Assembly (NCBI GenBank): GCA_902496375.1
Contig: CABVAS010000127.1
Location: forward strand, 1-5,049
From: an uncultured Collinsella sp.
Lineage (GTDB): Bacteria > Actinomycetota > Coriobacteriia > Coriobacteriales > Coriobacteriaceae
Reading direction: 5' to 3'
DNA length: 5,049 nt
Part shown: positions 1 to 4,970 of the stretch, piece after piece
Position numbering within the stretch: the stretch's first letter is position 1
Layout: each line of letters opens with the position of its first letter
Position numbers and translations under genes: made by a program
Notes under the pieces: generated by a model
The model's database searches: none
The model's input: the letters and a program-made list of their open reading frames with translations, nothing else
What the model was told of the DNA's origin: nothing

Positions 1-8
1 ATCTATAG

Positions 9-80
9 ATCGGGATGGCCCGCGACGAGGCCCGCCACGGCAAGGCTTTCGCCGGCCTGCTCAAGCGCTACTTTGGCTAA
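9..80 (+). CDS. C-terminal fragment of a rubrerythrin-like diiron protein
   Basis: The reading frame ending at the TAA of 78-80 gives a tail containing DEARHGKAFAGLLKRYFG. This resembles the C-terminal end of the ferritin-like diiron domain of rubrerythrins and related peroxide-scavenging proteins. The ExxH element (Glu-Ala-Arg-His) would be the second diiron-ligand motif, on the last helix of the four-helix bundle. The rest of the gene lies outside the window. An in-frame TAG sits at 6-8, just before the recognisable tail, so the gene is either interrupted here or the first few bases are a contig-end or assembly error. The frame stays in the family sequence right after that TAG (Ile-Gly-Met-Ala-Arg-Asp), which favours a local error or mutation over a genuine short gene. 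The assignment rests on about 20 residues. A strong terminator follows 34 bases downstream, as expected for a true gene end. Confidence 0.5.
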   Translation: MGMARDEARHGKAFAGLLKRYFG

Positions 81-114
81 GCCAACCGCCTGAGACATAA
101 CCTCAAGCTCGATG

Positions 115-145
115 AGGCCCGGACCGTATTGGTTCGGGCCTTTTT
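115..145 (+). terminator. Intrinsic terminator after the rubrerythrin-like gene
   Basis: An 11-bp stem pairs 115-125 (AGGCCCGGACC) with 131-141 (GGTTCGGGCCT). It has one G-U pair, a five-base loop (126-130) and a T run at 141-145. This is a textbook Rho-independent terminator on the plus strand and ends transcription of the gene finishing at 80. Confidence 0.88.
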
Positions 146-211
146 CGTGCCTCACGAACTTGTTAACGCCCTGAAATAGGACCGTCTTCGGCATCGGCTT
201 CTCGTCAAAAA

Positions 212-334
212 CTAAGTGAGTAGACTTTTTGGAACTTGCCGAGCAGACCATCCATATCACTTTATAAAGCCGCAGGTAAATGCCTTGTTGCAAAACGACC
301 TAGTCGCCAAAGTGCCAAAAGTCTACTCACTTAG
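212..334. repeat. Palindrome-ended repeat, copy 1 (MITE-like)
   Basis: The ends are inverted repeats: CTAAGTGAGTAGACTTTT at 212-229 matches the reverse complement at 317-334, 18 bp without mismatch. The 119-bp core (214-332) aligns without gaps to the core of copy 2 (1633-1751) with about 22 mismatches by hand count, roughly 82% identity. The ends and the stretch GTCGCCAAAGTGC are the most conserved parts. Similarity to copy 2 extends past the inverted repeat on the gene side (AGATT, 333-337) but not on the other side. The right end overlaps the last codons and stop of the nuclease-like gene (stop at 323-325). A run of five A at 207-211 reads as TTTTT on the minus strand just after the palindrome, so the element could also end transcription of that gene. 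No transposase and no obvious target duplication is visible. A small non-autonomous mobile element is the simplest reading. Confidence 0.8.
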
Positions 335-1450
335 ATTCGCAGCCGTCCACGATCGAGCCATTTTGTGTCTAACGGGCATCTTTCCGTCAATTACTCCCAA
401 TTTTGTCCAGTCAACGAATAGTTCAGACCGGAGTAATGTCTCAGCCCTTTGCTCATCCGAGCTTTTATCACGATATTCAGCATCGAGCATCCTGCATATG
501 GCCTTAACGATCGCGCGGAATCTATCCTCATCCGATATCTGTCTGTGTGTCAGGAGAAGCACATCGTAGCCCATGGCCTGAAGGGCCGTCATGCGGTCAG
601 CGTCACGCAAGCCATCCCCTGCGCGTCCGTGCGAGGCCTTTCCCTGACATTCAATGGCCACCTGTCGCCTGCCGTCCGGCGAAGAAAGAAGTAGGTCGAT
701 ATATACACGGGACTTTCCCACAATCGCTCGAGCACTTGTGCTTAGCATCACTTCAACATTAAGCTCTATGCCGCAAAAACCTTCGCCTCCCAGGGCTCGC
801 GGCAGTCCAAGCAACAAATACGCCTCGACCTCAAAAGGCGACGCGGCACCCAATGGAACGAGTTGCGATACCGCCATAAATCTATTGCCGTAACGCATCC
901 CGCAAACATCTGAACAAAAACGGTCAAGGTCTCCGCCCAAAACCAAAGCGTCTCGACGCCATAAATTTGAGGCGGTGCCGTCCTCGGACGGGCAGCGCAC
1001 CCAACCGACCGTTGTCGAAATCGCGCCCGAATCAATTGCACGCGAAAGCTCCGCCTCAAGTGCCGCCGGCAGGGCACACACCGCAAACAAGCCACACATC
1101 TCCGCCAATACCAAAAGAAGCTGAAGATCCGTCAGATGCCGCGACATGATGAATGTCGTCAGTAGAGGAGACGTAACCAAAAACCCATGCTCCGTTTCCA
1201 GCACGGATTCCCTGGGGAGCTCACCAAGAAACAGCCGCTGCCTAATGCTGGCAGGACAAGTCCGTTTGTTTCTCGTCCGAACCAATGTATACAACGGAAA
1301 ACCGAGCGCGACCGCAGCCGTCGGGTTGCGGGCGAGATCATATCGCTGCCGGTCTTCTTCCGGTCGTGGAAGCGGCGGACACAAAGCGCGGACTTGAGGA
1401 GGCAAACGCCAGTACCTAAAAGCTGATATGTCACAAAGTAGATCCTTCAT
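323..1450 (-). CDS. Hypothetical protein with C-terminal Vsr/DUF559-like nuclease fold
   Basis: A 375-residue soluble protein with no signal peptide or clear membrane segment. Its exact function is not recognised. The C-terminal part carries the ordered features of a PD-(D/E)xK-type fold: a helix with Glu209 (SPFEVEAYLLL), Asp252 in a strand (VYIDLLL), Glu267 in the next strand (VAIECQGK), then RDADR at 282-286 and a hydrophobic strand (MGYDVLLLTH). This spacing resembles Vsr and DUF559 domains. Residues 50-120 (a basic segment, then HGFLVTSPLLTTF and a Leu-rich helix) recall the region before DUF559 in actinobacterial AbiEi-like proteins, so a defence or toxin-antitoxin role is possible but unproven. 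The ATG at 1450 is chosen; an in-frame GTG at 1456 adds two residues, and neither has a clear Shine-Dalgarno sequence. Codon use is less GC-rich than in pdxST, hinting at acquired DNA. The last four residues (NLSE) and the stop come from repeat copy 1. It lies downstream of pdxR on the same strand. Confidence 0.72.
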   Translation of the reverse strand: MKDLLCDISAFRYWRLPPQVRALCPPLPRPEEDRQRYDLARNPTAAVALGFPLYTLVRTRNKRTCPASIRQRLFLGELPRESVLETEHGFLVTSPLLTTFIMSRHLTDLQLLLVLAEMCGLFAVCALPAALEAELSRAIDSGAISTTVGWVRCPSEDGTASNLWRRDALVLGGDLDRFCSDVCGMRYGNRFMAVSQLVPLGAASPFEVEAYLLLGLPRALGGEGFCGIELNVEVMLSTSARAIVGKSRVYIDLLLSSPDGRRQVAIECQGKASHGRAGDGLRDADRMTALQAMGYDVLLLTHRQISDEDRFRAIVKAICRMLDAEYRDKSSDEQRAETLLRSELFVDWTKLGVIDGKMPVRHKMARSWTAANLSE

Positions 1451-1632
1451 AGGCACAGGAAAACACGAATTTCAACCCAATCAGTCACGCATTGGCGCGA
1501 ACGCAGCAAAAATGGCGCCGAACGGACTGCCAAGTTTTCAACAGCCCTCCCCAACTGGCCAAAAGCTTGCCGAGAGCTGGACGAAACCCTGTTGAAAACC
1601 CCATTTTTTCTCATGTAGAAGCTTTGCGCGGC
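1451..1632. other. Intergenic region upstream of the nuclease-like gene
   Basis: With the adjacent repeat copy 2 this makes about 290 bases without a convincing gene. It holds an 11-bp perfect inverted repeat, GTTTTCAACAG at 1534-1544 against CTGTTGAAAAC at 1589-1599, with 44 bases between the arms. No standard -35/-10 pair for the minus-strand gene stands out. A 100-codon minus-strand frame starts with GTG at 1749, inside repeat copy 2, and ends with a TGA at 1447-1449 that overlaps the ATG of the nuclease-like gene. Its codon use and sequence do not look like a real protein, so it is not called as a gene. Confidence 0.5.
1534..1599. repeat. 11-bp inverted repeat, possible operator or hairpin
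   Basis: GTTTTCAACAG (1534-1544) and CTGTTGAAAAC (1589-1599) are exact reverse complements separated by 44 bases, upstream of the nuclease-like gene. No T run fits a terminator in the usual place. It could be a pair of binding sites or the ends of a small decayed element. Confidence 0.45.
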
Positions 1633-1751
1633 AAGTGAGTAGACTTTTTTGAACATCCCGAGCAGGCCGGTCATCCTGCTTTTCAAAACCGCAGGTAGAT
1701 AGCTTGTTACAAAACTGCCTGGTCGCCAAAGTGCTAAAAGTCTACTCACTT
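1633..1751. repeat. Palindrome-ended repeat, copy 2 (MITE-like)
   Basis: AAGTGAGTAGACTTTT (1633-1648) is the perfect reverse complement of 1736-1751. The element is 119 bp, identical in length to the core of copy 1 and in the same orientation. Its right end runs into the 3' end of pdxR: the stop TAG (1742-1744), Glu (1745-1747) and Ser (1748-1750) codons lie inside the inverted repeat. Conservation with copy 1 continues through the next five bases (AGATT, 1752-1756). Unlike copy 1, its far end is not followed by a T run on the minus strand (the sequence there is GCCGCGC), so terminator activity is less likely. The middle third (about 1655-1700) is the most diverged part, which suggests that the ends are what is selected or recognised. 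Confidence 0.8.
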
Positions 1752-3181
1752 AGATTGCAGAGCGCCCCCATTAGCTGCAATTCCAAGGTATTAAGCACTT
1801 TTGGACTCAGATCATCATACTGAACAAGAATTTGACTTGAGTTTTCAGGGACAGATGCGCCATCGGCACACCAATAACAGTCACTGATATCGATAAACGG
1901 GATACTCGAGCGCGTGAGGGCCCGTGCAAAAGTGCTTCCGCCCGTTCTACGCTCCGCAACCACGATACAGTAAAGGCCCGCGTCTGCATGCTCGATCGAG
2001 ACTTCCCCTGCCGGAAATGCCTTCCGTACAAGCGCCACTAGGCCATCACGCGCCTCGCGGGCACGAACGCGCACGCGGTTCACATGACGCTCGTAATCAC
2101 CCGATTCCAGCAAGCGAGCCAATGCAACTTGATCTATGGAGCTAACCGACGAGGCGTAAAAACCAAGGTCGCGCCTAAACCGCTCCATCAGCTCGTCGGG
2201 CAACACCATGTACGCTAGGCGCAACGCCGAAGACAGGCTCTTCGAAAACGTGTTGGTGTATATAACCGACTGGGCGGCATCGATCGACGCGAGCGCGGGA
2301 ATCGGCTTCCCGGCAAGGCGAAACTCACAATCAAAGTCATCTTCGATGAGATACCGACCTGGTCGCTCGGCGGCCCAGCTCAGAAGCGCATAGCGACGCG
2401 CAATGCTCGTCACAAGGCCGGTTGGATATTGGTGAGACGGCATCAGGTGAAGTACATCGGTCCCGGTTTTCTGCAGAGCGCTCAAGTCCACCCCCTCATC
2501 ATCCAACGGGATATGTCGAACTTTGCAGCCCATAGCCTGATAAATGCGCGTCAGACGTAAATAGCCCGGGTCCTCAACGGCATACACCTTGTCAGCGCCA
2601 AGCAACTGAACCAACATGGTATCGAGCAGCTGAGCGCCCGCGCCGATAACAATGTTATTGGGGTCGACATTCATACCCCTCGTCCCGCGCAGATGATGAG
2701 CAATTGCGCATCGTAGCCGAACGGTGCCCTGTGCCGGTGCGGGCGAAAAGATCTCGCGCTCGTCTTCGGATGTCAGCGTCGCCCGCAGTGCGCTTTGCCA
2801 AAGCCGCGCCGCCTCCAAAGCGGAAGGAGAAAGTGCATCGAACAGCTCAACCTGTCCGTTGACATCATGCGCGCTAGGACCAGCAGAGGCGGCATCTCGG
2901 TCGATGCCCTCCGCAGCCGAAGCCAAAACCGGTGCATCCGGAAGCTCGCAAGCGTAGTAGCCACGACGCGGCATTGAGCAAATATAGCCCTCGGCAAGTA
3001 ACTGGCTATATGCATTTTCGATAGTAATGACACTGATTCCCAGATGACTGGCAAAGGCGCGCTTAGACGGCAAATGCTCCCCCGCCGCAATGCGTCCAGC
3101 AACAATATCGTCTCGAATTTGCTGGTAAACATACTCATAGAGCGATGCTTCGCCGCGTTTTTCCAAATTGTAGTCAAGCAT
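1742..3181 (-). CDS. pdxR: PdxR, MocR-family (GntR/aminotransferase) regulator of PLP synthesis
   Basis: A 479-residue fusion of an N-terminal GntR-type winged helix (about 10-80; LPSKRAFASHLGIS, then VITIENAYSQLLAEGY, and RRGYY in the wing) with a fold-type I aminotransferase-like domain (about 115-470). Landmarks in the second domain are MPSHQYPTG (248-256), EDDFD (280-284) and TFSKSLSSALRLAY (311-324), where Lys314 is the expected PLP-binding lysine. MocR proteins use this domain to sense PLP rather than to catalyse transamination. Divergent placement next to pdxST strongly supports PdxR, which in characterised bacteria activates pdxST when PLP is low and represses itself. The ATG at 3181 is chosen because AGGTGA (complement of 3189-3194) lies seven bases upstream; a TTG at 3214 would add 11 residues without such support. 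The final NLSE and TAG stop come from repeat copy 2, so the native C-terminus may have been altered by insertion. Confidence 0.92.
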   Translation of the reverse strand: MLDYNLEKRGEASLYEYVYQQIRDDIVAGRIAAGEHLPSKRAFASHLGISVITIENAYSQLLAEGYICSMPRRGYYACELPDAPVLASAAEGIDRDAASAGPSAHDVNGQVELFDALSPSALEAARLWQSALRATLTSEDEREIFSPAPAQGTVRLRCAIAHHLRGTRGMNVDPNNIVIGAGAQLLDTMLVQLLGADKVYAVEDPGYLRLTRIYQAMGCKVRHIPLDDEGVDLSALQKTGTDVLHLMPSHQYPTGLVTSIARRYALLSWAAERPGRYLIEDDFDCEFRLAGKPIPALASIDAAQSVIYTNTFSKSLSSALRLAYMVLPDELMERFRRDLGFYASSVSSIDQVALARLLESGDYERHVNRVRVRAREARDGLVALVRKAFPAGEVSIEHADAGLYCIVVAERRTGGSTFARALTRSSIPFIDISDCYWCADGASVPENSSQILVQYDDLSPKVLNTLELQLMGALCNLSE

Positions 3182-3188
3182 GAGCCTA

Positions 3189-3194
3189 TCACCT
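3189..3194 (-). promoter_or_regulatory. Ribosome binding site deciding the pdxR start
   Basis: On the minus strand this reads AGGTGA, seven bases before the ATG at 3181. It fits the 16S anti-SD well and favours this ATG over the upstream TTG at 3214. It touches the first copy of the direct repeat (from 3193), so a regulator bound there could also block the start region of pdxR. Confidence 0.6.
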
Positions 3195-3237
3195 GACCTT
3201 ATTAAGCCATTCAATCTGGTATTAGTCTGACCTTGTT
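3193..3237. promoter_or_regulatory. Direct repeat, candidate PdxR operator
   Basis: CTGACCTTATT (3193-3203) recurs as CTGACCTTGTT (3227-3237), 10 of 11 bases identical, with starts 34 bases apart, or about three helical turns. Both lie between the divergent pdxR and pdxS starts. Direct repeats in the shared promoter region are a known arrangement for MocR-type regulators, including PdxR. The distal copy overlaps a possible -35 of pdxS and the proximal copy abuts the pdxR ribosome binding site, which fits activation of pdxS and repression of pdxR. The role is inferred from position and repetition only. Confidence 0.5.
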
Positions 3238-3261
3238 ATTATCTCGAAAACTGAGTATTTC
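3233..3261 (+). promoter_or_regulatory. Possible pdxS promoter
   Basis: TTGTTA (3233-3238) and TATTTC (3256-3261) are separated by 17 bases, ahead of a roughly 60-base leader to pdxS. Both hexamers match consensus only partly, as expected for an activator-dependent promoter. The -35-like hexamer overlaps the second direct repeat. This is weak evidence and other placements are possible. Confidence 0.28.
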
Positions 3262-3314
3262 GCCATACCCAGCTCCCCGATAGGATATTCCGTCAAGCAA
3301 TGCACATGCCAACC

Positions 3315-3321
3315 AAGGGAG
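3315..3321 (+). promoter_or_regulatory. Ribosome binding site deciding the pdxS start
   Basis: AAGGGAG lies five bases before the ATG at 3327. An in-frame ATG at 3300 and another at 3306 lack such a site, so translation most likely starts at 3327, giving the usual PdxS N-terminus. Confidence 0.75.
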
Positions 3322-3326
3322 CAACC

Positions 3327-4217
3327 ATGGCAGAACAGAACAGCAAGGCCGACCGCGTCAAACTCAATCGCGAGCTCGCGCAGATGCTCAAGGGCGGCGT
3401 CATCATGGACGTTACCACGCCCGAGCAGGCACGCATCGCCGAGGAGGCAGGCGCCTGCGCCGTCATGGCCCTCGAGCGCATCCCGGCCGACATCCGTGCC
3501 GCAGGCGGCGTCTCGCGCATGAGCGACCCCAAGATGATCAAGGGCATCCAGGAGGCCGTCTCCATCCCCGTCATGGCCAAGTGCCGCATCGGTCACATCG
3601 TCGAGGCGCAGGTCCTGCAGGCCATCGAGATCGACTACATCGATGAGTCCGAGGTTCTCTCCCCTGCCGATGACGTCTATCACATCGACAAGACCCAGTT
3701 TGACGTGCCGTTTGTCTGCGGCGCCCGTGATCTGGGCGAGGCGCTGCGCCGTGTTGCCGAAGGCGCCACGATGATTCGCACCAAGGGTGAGCCGGGTACG
3801 GGCGACGTCGTTCAGGCCGTGCGTCACATGCGCAAGATCCAAAAGCAGATCCGTGACGTTGTTGCCCTGCGCAACGACGAGCTCTTTGAGGCAGCCAAGC
3901 AACTGCAGGTTCCGGTCGAGCTGGTGCGCGAGGTCCATGCCACGGGTAAGCTTCCCGTCGTGAACTTTGCCGCCGGCGGCGTAGCGACCCCCGCCGACGC
4001 CGCGCTGATGATGCAGCTGGGCGCCGAAGGCGTGTTTGTCGGCTCGGGCATCTTTAAGAGCGGCGACCCCGCCAAGCGCGCAGCCGCCATCGTCAAGGCC
4101 GTGGCAAACTTCACCGATGCCAAGCTCATTGCCGAGCTTTCAGAGGACCTGGGCGAGGCCATGGTGGGCATCAACGCCGACGAGATCGAGATTATCATGG
4201 AAGAGCGCGGGCGCTAG
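3327..4217 (+). CDS. pdxS: PdxS, pyridoxal 5'-phosphate synthase synthase subunit
   Basis: A 296-residue protein of normal family length. It condenses ribose 5-phosphate, glyceraldehyde 3-phosphate and ammonia into PLP in the DXP-independent vitamin B6 pathway. It is a cytosolic (beta/alpha)8 barrel that in the family forms dodecamers decorated by PdxT. Catalytic positions known from Bacillus PdxS (Asp24, Lys81, Lys149) appear here, each shifted by four, as Asp28 (GVIMDVT), Lys85 (VMAKCRIGH) and Lys153 (RTKGEPGTGD). The phosphate-binding stretches GEPGTG and the Gly-rich NFAAGGVATPADAA and GVFVGSGIFKS are intact. The start at 3327 is supported by AAGGGAG five bases upstream. pdxT follows after 20 bases, so the two are surely co-transcribed. 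Codon use is strongly GC-biased at third positions, as for a native, well-expressed gene. Confidence 0.98.
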   Translation: MAEQNSKADRVKLNRELAQMLKGGVIMDVTTPEQARIAEEAGACAVMALERIPADIRAAGGVSRMSDPKMIKGIQEAVSIPVMAKCRIGHIVEAQVLQAIEIDYIDESEVLSPADDVYHIDKTQFDVPFVCGARDLGEALRRVAEGATMIRTKGEPGTGDVVQAVRHMRKIQKQIRDVVALRNDELFEAAKQLQVPVELVREVHATGKLPVVNFAAGGVATPADAALMMQLGAEGVFVGSGIFKSGDPAKRAAAIVKAVANFTDAKLIAELSEDLGEAMVGINADEIEIIMEERGR

Positions 4218-4237
4218 TCCAGCAGAAAGGATCGCAC

Positions 4238-4825
4238 ATGAGCGATTATGCAGACCAAACGGTCGCCGTGCTGGCGGTCCAAGGCGCTTTTGCCGAGCAC
4301 GAGGCAAGACTATCCGGGCTTGGCGCACACTGTATTGAGCTGAGGCAGGCGGCTGATTTGAAGCAGGACTTTGACCGTCTGGTACTTCCCGGCGGCGAGT
4401 CCACCGTTCAAGGGAAGCTGCTTGATGAGTTGGGCATGCTCGAGGAGCTTCGTGCCCGTATCGCTGAAGGCATGCCCGTCCTGGGCACCTGCGCCGGCTT
4501 GATTCTGCTGGCGCGCGACCTTGCCGCCCACGACGATAAGGGGACGCCGCGCCTGGCAACCATGGATGTGCTCGTCGAGCGCAATGCCTACGGCAGGCAG
4601 CTCGGCAGCTTTCGCACCAAGGGGCAGGTAGGCGGTATCGACGGTGAGGTGCCGCTGACGTTTATCCGCGCGCCCCGCATCGTCGAAGTGCACGGCGACG
4701 CTGAGGCTCTAGCAGAAGTCGACGGCCGTATCGTCGCCGCCCGCCAAGGCAACCAGCTCGGCGTTACCTTTCACCCCGAACTCGACGAGGATACCCGCCT
4801 CCACGAGCTCTTCCTCCAAATGTAG
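4238..4825 (+). CDS. pdxT: PdxT, glutaminase subunit of PLP synthase
   Basis: A 195-residue class I-type glutamine amidotransferase that hydrolyses glutamine and channels ammonia to PdxS. All family motifs are present: LAVQGAFAEH near the N-terminus, LPGGEST (49-55, oxyanion region), GTCAGL with nucleophile Cys85, RNAYGRQLGSF (115-125), FIRAP (142-146) and TFHPEL with His179 and Glu181 completing the triad. The length is typical. The start is supported by GAAAGGA at 4225-4231, six bases before the ATG. It is the second gene of the pdxST operon; no independent promoter is seen in the 20-base gap. No clear T-tailed terminator follows directly; the nearest structures are the hairpins from 4865 onward. 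Confidence 0.98.
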   Translation: MSDYADQTVAVLAVQGAFAEHEARLSGLGAHCIELRQAADLKQDFDRLVLPGGESTVQGKLLDELGMLEELRARIAEGMPVLGTCAGLILLARDLAAHDDKGTPRLATMDVLVERNAYGRQLGSFRTKGQVGGIDGEVPLTFIRAPRIVEVHGDAEALAEVDGRIVAARQGNQLGVTFHPELDEDTRLHELFLQM

Positions 4826-4864
4826 GCAGAGTAGAAACGAGCGTGGATTTTCGGGCACATAACA

Positions 4865-4934
4865 AATGAGAGTGGATAATCTCCCACTTTGAACTTGAAT
4901 GCAGGCTCAAACCGGGAGATCATCCACTCTTGTT
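4865..4934. repeat. Long imperfect hairpin downstream of pdxT
   Basis: AGAGTGGATAATCTCCC (4869-4885) pairs with GGGAGATCATCCACTCT (4914-4930). This gives 17 positions with a single A-C mismatch on the plus strand, which is a G-U pair on the minus strand. On the plus strand the stem extends outward by four more pairs, two of them G-U. The 28-base loop holds a smaller possible stem (TTTGA 4888-4892 with TCAAA 4907-4911). There is no proper T run after it, so it is a poor intrinsic terminator, although it may still mark the end of the pdxST transcript. A dispersed palindromic repeat is the alternative. Confidence 0.6.
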
Positions 4935-4937
4935 CTA

Positions 4938-4970
4938 TGTAGTCGTTTAAGAACGTCCCCAATGACTACA
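4938..4970. repeat. Second palindrome next to the hairpin
   Basis: TGTAGTCGTT (4938-4947) pairs with AATGACTACA (4961-4970), 10 pairs with one G-U, around a 13-base loop (4948-4960). It starts only three bases after the preceding hairpin. The loop carries AACGTCCCC, and a similar GAGTGTCCC follows at 4973-4981. Its closeness to the first hairpin suggests one composite repeat unit of the REP/BIME or MITE kind. No transposase is present in the window. Confidence 0.5.

Noticed and set aside
7..13. AGATCGG near the window start, as in a sequencing-adapter end
   Set aside because: Only seven bases match, and the following bases fit the coding frame, so chance is sufficient; noted only because of the odd stop codon beside it.
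216..569. Plus-strand open frame starting in repeat copy 1
   Set aside because: It begins with a repeat-derived GTG and then runs antisense to the nuclease-like gene; the sequence has no recognisable protein features.
1534..1599. DnaA boxes in the TTTTCAACA-type words
   Set aside because: They differ from the TTATCCACA consensus at key positions, and there is no cluster or origin context.
212..1751. CRISPR-like array from the repeated sequence
   Set aside because: There are only two copies, 119 bp long and over 1.4 kb apart with a gene between them, and no regular short spacers.
3182..3214. Upstream TTG start adding 11 residues to PdxR
   Set aside because: No ribosome binding site precedes it, while the ATG at 3181 has AGGTGA seven bases upstream and gives a normal GntR N-terminus.
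3300..3326. Upstream ATG starts for PdxS at 3300 and 3306
   Set aside because: The extra residues are not family-like, and AAGGGAG sits just before the ATG at 3327.
3222..3938. Long minus-strand open frame opposite pdxS
   Set aside because: Antisense shadow created by the strong GC third-position bias of pdxS; PdxS is unmistakable in the other strand.
4771..4962. 63-codon minus-strand frame over the pdxT end and hairpin
   Set aside because: It overlaps the conserved pdxT end and spans a palindromic repeat; there is no family resemblance.
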